Shown: positions 17,636 through 26,927, counted from the first letter of the stretch. The stretch: 64,000 nt of DNA from DASSJT01 sp963715025 (GCA_963715025.1 CAVQQQ010000008.1:62001-126000), one strand, 5' to 3'. Notes: generated by a model from the letters alone, not told the origin. Translations and numbers: made by a program.

Positions 17636-18169
17636 ATGCGATCGAATGCCTATTCGTCGAAGGTTGACGTTCGGCAGCGAGTTGCCGCCCCGGTCTTTCG
17701 CTGGATGGGCCCGCTGGTGCGCCTTCTCCTGCGCCGCGGCCTGGGCGAACCGAACGTCCTGCTCACCGTCCGTGGACGCCGCAGCGGGCAGCCGCGCACC
17801 ACGCCGGTCGCGATGTTCGAGCTCGGCGACCGGCGCTTCGTGGAGGCAGCGTTCGGTGAGGTCGACTGGGTCCGCAACTTACGGGCTTCGGGCGAGGCGG
17901 TGCTCCGACGCGGGCGATGGTCGCAAGCTGTCCAGGCCGTCGAGCTGCCACCCGAGACCGCGGGTAAGCTCCTGCACGATTCGCTTGCCGGCTTCCCCCG
18001 CCGGCGCCGGCTTCGCTCCCTGCTGGGGCCGTCGGTAAGGCCTCCGGCGGCCATCCTGTACCGCTATCGGCTGCGGATCGATGACCGACTTGAGGACTAC
18101 GTGATCCATGCGCGCCGCTGCCCCTTGTTCGAGCTGCTCCCGATAGAGGAGGTGGCCGAGGCGACGTGA
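17636..18169 (+). CDS. F420-type nitroreductase family protein
   Basis: 177 residues from ATG 17636 (GAGGGGG upstream); a GTG at 17567 would add 23 residues. The DUF385 core is visible: VLLTVRGRRSGQPRTTPVAM, then FVEAAFGEVDWVRNLRASGE (family motif W-x-x-N-L-x-A), ending with the barrel strand YRYRLRIDD. These proteins bind deazaflavin F420 or heme-like ligands and reduce quinones or nitro compounds. A truncated member of the same family lies at 8955. Single-gene unit. Confidence 0.75.
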   Translation: MRSNAYSSKVDVRQRVAAPVFRWMGPLVRLLLRRGLGEPNVLLTVRGRRSGQPRTTPVAMFELGDRRFVEAAFGEVDWVRNLRASGEAVLRRGRWSQAVQAVELPPETAGKLLHDSLAGFPRRRRLRSLLGPSVRPPAAILYRYRLRIDDRLEDYVIHARRCPLFELLPIEEVAEAT

Positions 18170-18386
18170 GCTTCATCGGTCTACGTCTGTCGGAGGTCCG
18201 GCCGCTTCCGGTGGCGTGTCACGCTCCTGGGCCGTGGGGGCGCGACTCGCGGCGGGAGGGAGGCGCCTCGCGGCCGAGCGGGTCGCGGCATGTGAGTGCG
18301 TTTCGGGGGACGCCCGCCGGTCCCGAATCCGGACTCGAAGGGCGTCGCAGCTCGCGCCGGACGGAGACACCTGACAAAGTGAACCG

Positions 18387-18832
18387 ATGCTGAATCAGGT
18401 GGCCGACGGCGTCTGGGTCCGGCAGAGCGCGTGGGTCTGGAGCAATGCCATCGCGGTGCGCGGGGAGGGTGGGTTGATCCTGGTCGATCCCGGCTCCGAT
18501 GGTTCCGATCTGAACCAGCTCGCCGATGACCTGGACCGGCTCGGCCTTCCGGTGGTCGCCGGGTTCTCCACCCACCCCCACTGGGACCACCTGCTCTGGC
18601 ATCCCCGGTTCGGCGCCGCGCCGCGCTACGCCACCCCCGCCGGCGCCCAGGCTGCCAGTGAAGCCCGAGAGCGGGCGCAGAGGATGGCGGGGGAGAGCGC
18701 GTCGGGCGTCCCTCTCGAGCTGATCGGGCTCCTCACCCCGCTGCCCGCGGACGGGGGACCCGTGCCGGGCGAGATAGTCGAGGACGCCTTCGGCACGATC
18801 GCGGTTCCGGCTTTCCAAGTCACGACTAAGCC
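18387..18832 (+). pseudogene. MBL-fold metallo-hydrolase, C-terminus deleted
   Basis: The first ~148 residues are a good MBL protein: MLNQVADGVWVRQSAWVWSN, GGLILVDPGSDGSDL and FSTHPHWDHLLWHPRFGAAP with the HxHxDH metal motif. Resemblance ends at AVPAFQVTTKPAGR, before the GHTxG/D metal residues. From there the frame is simply antisense to the PLP-enzyme gene, whose stop lies at 18826. The junction near 18830 suggests a deletion that fused the two genes tail to tail, leaving a protein without a complete metal site. Confidence 0.7.
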
Positions 18833-19884
18833 GGCAGGACGACACCCTGCAATGCCTCGGCAGTCTGAACGACCTCGTCTGTCGTGTTGTAGAGGTGGAA
18901 TGAAACCCTTAGGTTGCCTGCGCGTACGGCGCACCTGATCCCGGCGCGCGCCAGGGCCTCACGCACATCCCCCGCGAACGGCAGGCTCAGCGTCGCACTC
19001 CCCGGCGTGGGTCGACCGAGCCGTCGCGCCAGGTCCGCCACCAAGCCGGTGGTGTGCTGCCAGATGGCGTCGCTGCCCACCGCGCTGAGCAGCTCGAGAC
19101 TCTCGGCCTGACCGACCCAGGCGTGCCATGCCGGCGAAATGTCGAAGCGCCGCGCAGTCTCCGAAAGCCGCAACGGGCCGCCGTAGATGCTCGACCAAGG
19201 CTCCGCTCCCGCGTACCACCCGGCCAGGAACGGCGTGAGCGTCTCCAACCGGTCGGGGCGCACGGTGAAGAACGCAGTTCCGCGAGGCGCGAGGAGGAAC
19301 TTGTAACCACCGCAGACGGTGTAGTCGGCCACCGAGGCTGCGACAGGAAGCCACCCAGCCGCCTGGGTGATGTCGAGCAGAAGACGCGTGTCGGTCGCGC
19401 GGGTAGCCGCCAGAAGCTGGTCAAGATCCAGAAGGCGTCCATCGGCCGACTGAACCAGAGACGCTGCCACGAGGGCGGTACTCGGCGTGACGTGCTCGGC
19501 CAGCCTCTCCAGTGGCACCTCGCGAACGTCGTGCTCACCAGCCCAGAAGGGGAACGTCACACTGGTGAACTCGCCGGTCGGCACGAGCACTTCGGCCCGG
19601 CGCGGGAGCGTTGCAGCCACGAGACCGGTGAACACACTGACCTGTGGGCCGATGGCCACCTCACGGGGCCGGACACCGACCATCTCGGCGAACGCCGAGC
19701 GCGAACGCTCAACCGCAAGGTCGAAGTCTGTTGCGACACTCCTCCCCGTCTGCCACGCCCGCAGTGCTGCGATGCCGGCCTCGACAGCCCGTCGCGGCGG
19801 CAGGCCCATGGTGGCTGTGTTCAGGTAGATCCCATCGGCCCCGAACTCCCGCGAGGCATCGGCAATCGATAGTTCCGCGGTCAC
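18826..19884 (-). CDS. PLP-dependent aminotransferase class V-like enzyme
   Basis: 352 aa. Fold-type I PLP enzyme related to cysteine desulfurases and isopenicillin-N epimerases. GIYLNTATMGLPPRRAVEAG is the N-terminal class V block (usually Y-L-N-x-A). DITQAAGWLPVAASVADYTV carries the Asp and Gln that contact the cofactor, and GGYKFLLAPRGTAFF holds the Schiff-base Lys at about residue 201. It ends with the usual LRVSFHLYNTTDEV small-domain motif. Substrate unknown. Downstream is the deletion junction with a truncated MBL gene. Confidence 0.85.
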   Translation of the reverse strand: MTAELSIADASREFGADGIYLNTATMGLPPRRAVEAGIAALRAWQTGRSVATDFDLAVERSRSAFAEMVGVRPREVAIGPQVSVFTGLVAATLPRRAEVLVPTGEFTSVTFPFWAGEHDVREVPLERLAEHVTPSTALVAASLVQSADGRLLDLDQLLAATRATDTRLLLDITQAAGWLPVAASVADYTVCGGYKFLLAPRGTAFFTVRPDRLETLTPFLAGWYAGAEPWSSIYGGPLRLSETARRFDISPAWHAWVGQAESLELLSAVGSDAIWQHTTGLVADLARRLGRPTPGSATLSLPFAGDVREALARAGIRCAVRAGNLRVSFHLYNTTDEVVQTAEALQGVVLPA

Positions 19885-19998
19885 CTATCCCACCCCTGTC
19901 CTGTGTCATTCGGCCCGACGGTCGAGGGCAGTTTTCTCGCCCTCATGCGCAAGGCCCGCGGCGCCTGGACGATCCGGGTCGCATCCGTCCCGCAGCCC

Positions 19999-20667
19999 TC
20001 ACCGACGGACCACGGCGTGATCGCGCGTTGGGTCCTGCGCGAGGGGCCGCAGACGCTTGAGCAGGTTGCCTCGGCCGCGGGCGGCCAACCCGAGTTGCCT
20101 GGCGTGCTTGAGATCGATCAGCCCGCCGAGCAGTCCGAGGACGGCGCGCGGGGGCCCGTCCAGGACGAGGTCGGGTTCATCAGCGCGCCCGACCCGACTG
20201 TGGATCCCCCTGTCCCGCAGCTCGATGACGGCCGGCTCGCCGCCGGCGACGAGCTGGATGACGGCGGAGGGGGCGTCGGGGTCGGCGTCGGTGGTGAACC
20301 ACGCCGGGGCGTAGGCGAGCCAGCGTGCCTGGAACGCGTCGCTCGGCCGTTCCTCGCTCATGTACTTCAGCCCCCAGAGCCCGAGTGCTTTGAGTACCGG
20401 CTCGAGGGTGAGGCCGTTCTCGGTCAGGGTGTAGAGGATGGTGGCAACCGGCGGCGGCGCGTCCTCGCGCGCGACGAGCCCAGCATCCTCGAGTTCTTTG
20501 AGGCGAGACGACAGCAAGTTGGTCGCGATGCCCGGTAGCCCGTTCTTCAGGTCCGTGAACCTGCACGGGCCTTGCAGCAGCAGCTCCCGGACTATCAGCA
20601 GCGTCCAGCGGTCGCCCACGAGGTCGAGGGCCCGGGCGATCGAGCAGTACTGGCCGTAGGTGCGCAT
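19999..20667 (-). CDS. HxlR-family winged-helix regulator
   Basis: 222 aa. HxlR domain at residues 1-100: YGQYCSIARALDLVGDRWTL with the N-terminal Cys and the conserved G-D-R-W-T-L-L-I-V-R-E-L block, then GPCRFTDLKNGLPGIATNLL and SSRLKELEDAGLV, the winged helix. A C-terminal SCP2/ligand-like domain follows (VIQLVAGGEPAVIELRDRG), a two-domain layout common in actinobacterial HxlR proteins. It diverges from an MFS exporter with palindromes in the shared 81-base region, so it probably represses that exporter and itself. Confidence 0.88.
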   Translation of the reverse strand: MRTYGQYCSIARALDLVGDRWTLLIVRELLLQGPCRFTDLKNGLPGIATNLLSSRLKELEDAGLVAREDAPPPVATILYTLTENGLTLEPVLKALGLWGLKYMSEERPSDAFQARWLAYAPAWFTTDADPDAPSAVIQLVAGGEPAVIELRDRGIHSRVGRADEPDLVLDGPPRAVLGLLGGLIDLKHARQLGLAARGRGNLLKRLRPLAQDPTRDHAVVRR

Positions 20668-20689
20668 GCGTTCAGCCTATGCGAACGCC

Positions 20690-20727
20690 AGTTGATTTTC
20701 AACTGTCAGTAGTTGATATTTTCTACT
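20690..20727. promoter_or_regulatory. HxlR operators and MFS promoter
   Basis: AGTTGATTTTCAACT (20690-20704) is a perfect 6-base palindrome with a 3-base centre. A second, AGTAG...CTACT (20708-20727), follows. A possible -35 TTGATA at 20713 and -10 TTAGTC at 20736 (17-base spacer) overlap the second one, so binding would block transcription. The AT-rich patch contrasts with its surroundings. Confidence 0.6.
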
Positions 20728-20748
20728 TTCTGTGTTTAGTCTTCCACC

Positions 20749-22335
20749 ATGAACCGTGCTCCGTCGAAACTGCTCGTGCTCGTCGCGCTGCTGGCGGCCT
20801 CGTTCGTGATCAACCTCGACACCACCCTGGTCAACGTGGCCCTGCCGACGCTGACCCGTGAGTTGGGCGCGACCACCGCACAGCTGCAGTGGGTGGTGGA
20901 CGCCTACAACCTGGTGTTCGCCGCTCTACTGCTGACCTCCGGGAGCCTGTCCGACCGCCTCGGCCGCAAGGGCATGCTTCTGATCGGGCTGCTGGTGTTC
21001 GGTGTTGCCAGCTTCGTCGGCGGGTATGCGACAACCCCCGCCGCGCTGATCGCGGCCCGCGCCGTGATGGGCCTCGGAGCCGCGATGACGTTCCCGGCCA
21101 CCCTGTCCCTGCTCACCGGCGTCTTCACCAGCCGCAAGGAGCGGGCCCTGTCCATCGGCCTGTGGGGCGCGACGGGCGGCATGGCCATCGCGCTGGGACC
21201 GATCGTGGGCGGCTTCCTGCTCGAGCATTACAGCTGGTCGAGCATCTTCTACACCCTCGGGCCGGTATCACTGGCCGTCATCGCCCTGGTGGCACGGTTT
21301 GTCCCCAGGTCCCAGAACCCGGCTCCGCACCGCCTGGACGTCCTGGGCCTGGTCGCATCCGGCGGGTTCATGGGGCTGCTCGTCTACACCGTCATCGAGG
21401 CCCCCGGCCGCGGCTGGGCCTCGGCAGCATCGCTCGGCGGCTTCGCTGGCGCCGCGCTCCTGCTGATCGCGTTCATCGTCGGGGAGCGCCGCACCGCCGA
21501 GCCCATGCTGAACGTGCGGCTGTTCAGGGACATGCGCTTCAGCGCAGCCAGCGCCTCGGTCACCATCGCGTTCTTCACGCTGTCGGGGTTCATCTTCCTG
21601 ATGACACAGTTCTTCCAGTTCGTTCGGACCTACAGCCCCCTGGCAACCGGCGTCCACCTGCTACCGGTCGCGGTCTCGGTCGCGGTCGGCTCGATCGTCG
21701 GGACACGGCTAGCGGTCCGCGTCGGCACCAAGGCCATCGTCACGTTCGGGCTGGTGATGCAGGCCGTCTTCTACCTCTGGGTCGCCAGCGACATCTCCCC
21801 GACCCTGAGCTACCGGATCATCGCGATCCAGATGGTCGTGTATGGCCTGGGCATGGGCCTGACCGCCGCACCCGCGACCGAGTCGATCATGGGAGCGGTC
21901 GCCGCTGACCAGGCTGGCGTCGGATCGGCCGTCAACGACTCCACCCGCCTGCTCGGCGGCACCCTCGGGGTCGCAGTCATCGGCAGCATCTACGCCTCGC
22001 TATACGGCACCCGGCTCAACAGCACACTTCCGGCGGCACTGCCCCAGTCGCTGACACACCTCGTCCACCAATCCGTCGGGGCAGCATTCGGAGTCTCCAG
22101 CCAGCTCACGGCCAACGGCCAGCTCACCACGGCCGACGGCGTACGCCAGGCCGCAGTCAACGCCTTCGACCACGGCCTCAGCATCGGGTGCGTCGTGGCC
22201 GGGGCCGTCGCGCTCGCCGGCGCGCTGCTCGCCGCCGCCTTCCTACCGTCCCAACCACCGCGCCAGCCTGGACCGCACGACGGCTCCACTGACTCGGCCC
22301 AGACCACCAACGATCGAAAGGCGCTCGTGCGATGA
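20749..22335 (+). CDS. MFS drug exporter, DHA2/EmrB type
   Basis: 528 aa with 14 predicted membrane segments. Motif sequence SFVINLDTTLVNVALPTLTR (segment 1) and QWVVDAYNLVFAALLLTSGS (segment 2), loop motif GSLSDRLGRKGML and AALIAARAVMGLGAAMTFPA with GPIVGGFLLEHYSWSSIFYT are standard for DHA2 drug:proton antiporters. The stop overlaps the start of the methyltransferase by 4 bases (ATGA). Together with the divergent HxlR gene this forms a compact regulated resistance cassette; the drug is unknown. Confidence 0.92.
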   Translation: MNRAPSKLLVLVALLAASFVINLDTTLVNVALPTLTRELGATTAQLQWVVDAYNLVFAALLLTSGSLSDRLGRKGMLLIGLLVFGVASFVGGYATTPAALIAARAVMGLGAAMTFPATLSLLTGVFTSRKERALSIGLWGATGGMAIALGPIVGGFLLEHYSWSSIFYTLGPVSLAVIALVARFVPRSQNPAPHRLDVLGLVASGGFMGLLVYTVIEAPGRGWASAASLGGFAGAALLLIAFIVGERRTAEPMLNVRLFRDMRFSAASASVTIAFFTLSGFIFLMTQFFQFVRTYSPLATGVHLLPVAVSVAVGSIVGTRLAVRVGTKAIVTFGLVMQAVFYLWVASDISPTLSYRIIAIQMVVYGLGMGLTAAPATESIMGAVAADQAGVGSAVNDSTRLLGGTLGVAVIGSIYASLYGTRLNSTLPAALPQSLTHLVHQSVGAAFGVSSQLTANGQLTTADGVRQAAVNAFDHGLSIGCVVAGAVALAGALLAAAFLPSQPPRQPGPHDGSTDSAQTTNDRKALVR

Positions 22336-23127
22336 CCTACGCGGAAACGGCCGTCAACCAGACCATCAATCGACTCCTGGGCGAGCATCCGGGCCTCGAC
22401 GCCTCGGCCGACGGAGCCCTCGACAACCTCGACCAGTTCCACATCGGCGGCGCCGACGCGGTCGACCTGCTCATCCCCACCCTCGCACTCGCCCGTACGG
22501 ACGTCCTCCTCGACATTGGGTCCGGCTTCGGCGGCCCGGCTCGTCAAATAGCCCGCCGCACCGGCAACCGAGTCATCGGCATCGACATCACCCCGGCCTA
22601 CGTCGACGCCGCACGTGACCTCACCCAGAAGGCAATGCTGCGTGACCTCGTCGAATTCGAAGCCTGCGACATCGCCACCTTCCAGACCGAGCCCCAATTC
22701 CAGGCCGCGATAACCATGCACGTCCAGATGAACGTGCAGGACAAGGTCAGCTGGTTCGAACAAATCGGTCGGCGTCTGGCACCCGGCGCTCGCCTGGCCA
22801 TCTGGGAGGTCTGCAACCCGGGCCGACACGAACTCGCCTGGCCGATGCCCTGGTCGCTCGACGGAACGGACAGCTACATCGTCGACGACGAGTCCCTTAC
22901 GCACCGCGGTCGAGCAGGCCGGATTCAGCACCATCGAATGGACGCAGCAGTCCGCCTGGGTCCAGGCCTGGATCTCCAAGACCATGGCCGGTGGGCTGCC
23001 CACCGGGCCGGCATTGCCGATGCTTCTCGACGACGGCTACACCCGCATCATCAACTACGCCGCGGCACTCACCAACGGTGCCCTCGACGTCTGGCGCGGT
23101 TGCTTCTCCAAGAACCCGGCAACGTGA
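22332..23127 (+). pseudogene. SAM-dependent methyltransferase with a late frameshift
   Basis: Class I methyltransferase, about 264 residues when repaired. DVLLDIGSGFGGPARQIARR is the SAM-binding motif I, then VIGIDITPAYVDAARDLTQK and AAITMHVQMNVQDKVSWFEQ and GARLAIWEVCNP. At about 22900, after VDDESL, one base is missing or extra; the next frame continues TAVEQAGFSTIEWTQQSAWV, QAWISKTMAGGLPTGPALP and YTRIINYAAALTNGALDVWR to a stop at 23125-23127. It resembles UbiE/sarcosine-type small-molecule methyltransferases. Translationally coupled to the MFS gene; drug modification plus export is an inference. Confidence 0.75.
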
Positions 23128-23201
23128 CGCGCCCGGCCTGCGCGGCGGCCATGTGACAAACCGGATCCACCCGAACATCCCCACGAACGGAGCTAATGCC
23201 A

Positions 23202-23984
23202 ATGTCCAATCTGCCTGCATATGTGGGTGCGATCACCATCGCTGGAACCGCCGGAATCCTCACGGCGGCGTGCGCTGCGCTCTACCGAGGCAGTCGAGAC
23301 AGCGGCGCGAGCCGCAGGACTGCGGCGACGACTGCGGCCGGAGCGGCGATCTTGTTTGGCGCCTGGGCAGTTGCGAGTGCGCTCTTCGCCCACCACGGCG
23401 GCTATCAGACGCAGCTCGGGAAACAGCCGCCGTGGCTTCCCATCGAGGCGATGGGAGCGATGGTCACTCTGCTCCTGCTGGCGCGCATCCCGCTCGTGTC
23501 GCGAGCGCTGTCAGGCGAAAACTCGGTGCGTCTACTTTCGTGGCCCCATGCGTTCCGCGTTGCGGGAGGAGTCGCATTCGTCATCGCGATGATCCTGGGG
23601 CACATGCCCGCGCTGTTCGCGCTGCCCGCCGGCCTGGGCGACATGGCCGTCGGAGTCGCCGAGCCCGTTCTGGCGCGCCGGATCAAGGCCGGCCACGGTC
23701 GTCGCCCGGCGATGTGGTTCAACATCCTCGGCCTCGTCGACTTGGTCACCGCCATGACCCTGGGTGGCCTGACAGCTTACGGAATCGTCCATGTCTCGCC
23801 GGTCAACTCTGCACTCAGCCAGTTGCCAACGGCTCTCACCCCGACCGTTGGGGTACCGATGGTCTTCGCGCTCCACATTCTGGCGCTCCGCCGGCTCCGC
23901 AGTTCGCCCGAACGTCAGGCCACGTCTGAACTCAGTGGCCCCGAGATCCATTGGCGTACCGCCAATGAAACAGTCTCGGGATGA
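23202..23984 (+). CDS. Hypothetical seven-segment membrane protein
   Basis: About 260 aa. GGAG lies 9 bases before ATG 23202 and only 3 before ATG 23196, so I choose the second. Roughly seven hydrophobic segments, e.g. YVGAITIAGTAGILTAACAA, AAILFGAWAVASALFA, MVTLLLLARIPLV, VAFVIAMILGHMPALFALPA, DLVTAMTLGGLTAYGIV and GVPMVFALHILALRRL. No family recognised. Its stop is the first base group of a strong terminator. Confidence 0.6.
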   Translation: MSNLPAYVGAITIAGTAGILTAACAALYRGSRDSGASRRTAATTAAGAAILFGAWAVASALFAHHGGYQTQLGKQPPWLPIEAMGAMVTLLLLARIPLVSRALSGENSVRLLSWPHAFRVAGGVAFVIAMILGHMPALFALPAGLGDMAVGVAEPVLARRIKAGHGRRPAMWFNILGLVDLVTAMTLGGLTAYGIVHVSPVNSALSQLPTALTPTVGVPMVFALHILALRRLRSSPERQATSELSGPEIHWRTANETVSG

Positions 23985-24029
23985 ACCGCCCCGGAGTTTC
24001 TGGAGACCCTGACATCCCGGGGCGGTTCA
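23982..24029. terminator. Long-stem terminator
   Basis: TGAACCGCCCCGG pairs perfectly with CCGGGGCGGTTCA (13 bp) around a 22-base loop; the stem starts with the stop codon of the membrane-protein gene. It separates that gene from the GNAT gene. Confidence 0.75.
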
Positions 24030-24052
24030 CTTTCCGAGGTGGCGAAATCGGC

Positions 24053-24604
24053 TTGTACGGGGTGCCGAGGGATGCTTCGCTGTTGCCGGTGACCGAACTT
24101 CAAACGCCGCGACTGTGCTTGCACGCCATCGACACAGCAGAGGGTGAACACATCGTCGGGCGGCGCACCGGAGCCGGGGATGCCTGGGCTGAGGACTTTC
24201 CGTTCGACGGCGACGTCATCGGCGTCACGGCGTTTCTCGCAGCTACGGCCGCCCACGGGGACCAACGCCCGTTCGGGCACTACCGGATCACCCGGACCGC
24301 CGACGGGAAGGCCATCGGTGGAATCGGTTTCAAGGGTCAGCCGGACGACGGATGTGTCGAGGTCGGTTACGGCCTGACCCCATCAGCCCGTGGCCACGGC
24401 TATGCTGCGGAGGCACTCGTCGCCCTGCTGAACCTCGCGGCCGATCACGGATTGTCCCGAGTTGTCGCCGACACCACCGTGGACAACACCGCTTCCCAGC
24501 GGACCCTCGAACGTGCCGGGTTCCGCCAAATAGGCACCAACGGTGACCTCTACCTATACGACGTGCTCCTCGACGCCCCTTCGCGACCGGCTCTGACGCA
24601 GTAG
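24053..24604 (+). CDS. GNAT-family N-acetyltransferase (RimJ/RimL type)
   Basis: About 180 residues. The start is uncertain: I take TTG 24053, with GAGGTGG upstream, because farther upstream the frame crosses a terminator; GTG 24062 or 24089 are alternatives. LQTPRLCLHAIDTAEGEHI is the usual RimJ-type beginning, GKAIGGIGFKG and VEVGYGLTPSARGHGYAAEA form the acetyl-CoA-binding core (R/Q-x-x-G-x-G/A), and VVADTTVDNTASQRTLERAG (N-x-x-S-x-x-x-x-E-x-x-G) the C-terminal motif. Acceptor unknown. Confidence 0.8.
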   Translation: MYGVPRDASLLPVTELQTPRLCLHAIDTAEGEHIVGRRTGAGDAWAEDFPFDGDVIGVTAFLAATAAHGDQRPFGHYRITRTADGKAIGGIGFKGQPDDGCVEVGYGLTPSARGHGYAAEALVALLNLAADHGLSRVVADTTVDNTASQRTLERAGFRQIGTNGDLYLYDVLLDAPSRPALTQ

Positions 24605-24649
24605 CCAGGTCGCCCGTTGGGGCAGCCCGTAGCTCCCGCGCGATCGGTG

Positions 24650-24947
24650 GCCCCTCGGAACGGCCTATCGCTCATCGGCAGATCCGGTAGACAGATATGG
24701 AGGGCTCGCCCGCCTCGCGGCTACTAGAGACTTCCTCGCAGGATCGGTGTCTGGCCAGACTCGGTCCAGGTGTCCGGCGGGAGGCTCTCCACGCGGCTGC
24801 CCACCTGTGGTCTGGTGTGGCTCTCTTCCGGTCTGCAGTCCGTCGGGCACCGTGACGAGGCGTGGCTCGAAAGGGGACTGCCCAGCTCGTAGTAGCACTG
24901 CCCACCTCGCCGTTCCTATCGGTATGAGGTGAACCAGGAGAAGCGCT
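24650..24947 (+). ncRNA. IS110 left non-coding end, possible bridge RNA
   Basis: The ~300 bases before the IS110 transposase are G+C rich, have no coding frame of their own, and start after the GNAT gene. In IS110-group elements the long left end encodes the bridge RNA that pairs with donor and target DNA. Repeated short words such as CTGCCCA (near 24797, 24888, 24898) could form loops. I cannot fold it here; the call rests on position and family knowledge. Confidence 0.4.
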
Positions 24948-25721
24948 ATGGCGAAGGTGATCATCGGGGTCGATCCGCACAAGTTGTCGGCCACCATCGA
25001 GGTCGTCGATCGACGCGAGAGGCTGTTGGGTTCGGGTCGGTTCAGCACCGACCAGGCCGGCTACACCGCGATGCGGACGTATGCGAAGAACTGGCCCGAG
25101 CGGGTCTGGGCGATCGAGGGAAGCAACGGCGCCGGGCGCCCACTCGCGCAGCGGCTCCTGGAGGCCGGTGAGCACGTGGTGGACGTGCCGGCCAAGCTGG
25201 CTGCCCGGGTCCGGCTCTTCGACACCGGCCACAACCGCAAGACCGACGCCCGTGACGCCCACTCGATCGCGATCGTCGCGGTCCGCACCGCGACACTCCG
25301 CGTCCTGAGCCCCGACGGTGAGCTCGAAGCGCTGCGGATGCTGTGCGACCGGCGCGAGGAGCTCACCCGACTCCGGGTCCAAACCGTGAACAGGCTCCAA
25401 CGATTGCTGGCTGAACTGGTCCCAGGCCGGGCGAAGAAGGACCTCACCGCCCTGCAGGCAAAGGCGATTCTCGCCACCGTGCGCCCGCGTGACATCGCCG
25501 GAAAGACCCGGCGCAGGATCGCTGCTGAGGAGCTCGCCGACCTGGTGGCGGTCGAGGCGAAGATGAAGAAGGCCACCGCCGAGCTCAAAGTCTTGGTCAA
25601 GGCCCGCGGCTCACGGCTGATGGACCTGCCCGGCGTCGGACCCGTGGTCGCGGCCCGGACCCTGGCCGACGTCGGCGACATCGCCCGGTTCGCCGGAAAG
25701 ACGCACGCGAGGGGCACATGA
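24948..25721 (+). mobile_element. IS110-family transposase, C-terminus truncated
   Basis: 257 codons. The N-terminal RuvC-like DEDD domain is intact: KVIIGVDPHKLSATIEVVDR (first Asp), VWAIEGSNGAGR (Glu) and GHNRKTDARDAHSIAIVAVR (two Asp). The middle reads LSPDGELEALRMLCDRREEL. The C-terminal Tnp domain begins MDLPGVGPVVAARTLADVGD but resemblance ends at ARFAG; about 130 residues, including the catalytic serine region, are missing and replaced by an unrelated tail KTHARGT. Inactive. A decayed second copy is at 28265. Confidence 0.88.
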
Positions 25722-25821
25722 ACCTCCCGGATCGCCGCGACGCCCGCACCTGGTGACCGGCTGGCCGGTGCGAGCGTCTCAGCGACTCCCGAGTGCGGTC
25801 GGCACGAGCTCTAGTGACCCA

Positions 25822-26019
25822 TCAGTCAGGTCTCCGGCACGAAGGGCCGCACTCTTCGGCCACCGAGTTGCCGCCATCGACTACCAGGTATTGATCGGTG
25901 ACATAGGAGGCCCCTGGGGTGCACAGGAACGTGACCGCCGCCGCCACCTCCTCGGGCGTCGCACTGGGTCCCATCGGGACGGCACCTTTGGTGCAGCGGG
26001 CCGCGGCGAACGCGCTCAA
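25822..26019 (-). pseudogene. C-terminal fragment of a short-chain dehydrogenase
   Basis: Reads VPMGPSATPEEVAAAVTFLC and TDQYLVVDGGNSVAEE, the end of an SDR-family oxidoreductase (P-E-E-V-A-x-A-V-x-F-L ... G-x-x-L-x-V-D-G-G). The N-terminal NAD-binding part and the YxxxK site are absent, so only a remnant is left beside the truncated IS110. Confidence 0.7.
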
Positions 26020-26749
26020 GCTGTGGTTGCTTTCGACCTGAGCGTCGCGACCCTGGCCTGCAGCGCGTGGTTGGTGCAGGCCATCGTCCTGTACGCAACC
26101 AGCGATGGTGGCCAGGCCCGGGCCAAGTCAGGGCAGGGCCGCTGATCTCGCGTGTCCGGCGCTTCCCTTAGTCGGCTGGCTTCCGACGCGCCTCGGCTAG
26201 CGGCTGCCGAGCATCTCCTCCTCGATCGCCTCCGGGGCATGTACAACTGGCGAACACTCACCCAGTTCGTCCCGCGCGCCGGCGGCGACGGCATAAGGCG
26301 GCTACCCCGGCGCGGTGGGCCGCGGCTCTACGGTCGGGTCGGAGACGGTGTGGTCGTGGCCGGTCGGGTCGGTCAAGAGCCCACCGCGGTTTACGCGAGC
26401 TGCGCCCGCTGGGGCAGCTCCGCGCCGCAGTCGACCAACGGGCGATTTGGGGGCGTCAGCCTTTGTCGCAGCGGCCATTGAAGACCGAGTACTGCGCCAG
26501 GGTCGTCATCGTGTCTGCCGCCTTCACGATCACCATCGGGTCCTCAGGGCTGTACTGCACGGCGTATGCGAAGCACAGGTGCGCTGCGTGTCCTGACGGA
26601 GATGCCGGTGCTGCCGCCTGCCACGGCGATGCCGATGTCGGTCCCCGCGCCGGTGAAGGTGTTGCGACCGCGATTTACGACCGCGACGTGGGCAATGCCC
26701 ACCTCCCAGGAAGGTTCTGCGCCAGCTGGGCGAAGGTCCGCTGGTGCGT
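26020..26749. other. Gene-free stretch, probably decayed
   Basis: About 730 bases. Open frames on both strands lack recognisable motifs. The right end may be the eroded 5' part of the ohr-like gene that follows. Confidence 0.35.
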
Positions 26750-26927
26750 TCGTTCGCGCCCTCGGCGCCCGCCCGACGGGTGGGTTCGGGCTGGCCGCCC
26801 ACCTCGAGGTCTCGATGCCCCAACTCGACCGGGAGACCGCCGAGTCCCTGGTCGCGCAGGCTCACCAGGTCTGCCGTACTCCAACGCCACCCGCGGCAAC
26901 ATGCAGGTCACCCTCGCTGTCGCCTGA
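26750..26927 (+). pseudogene. 3' part of an OsmC/Ohr-type peroxide resistance gene
   Basis: One frame reads GGFGLAAHLEVSMPQLDRET then AESLVAQAHQVC; the next frame reads PYSNATRGNMQVTLAVA and a stop at 26925-26927. Together they are the C-terminal half of Ohr, with the resolving Cys in the HQVCPYSNATRGN motif. A single lost base at about 26874 causes the break. The N-terminal half with the peroxidatic Cys is not recognisable upstream, so the gene is dead. Confidence 0.8.

Noticed and set aside
24672..25400. Reverse frame of 242 codons over the IS110 element
   Set aside because: Antisense to a transposase with clear DEDD motifs; composition is typical of a shadow.
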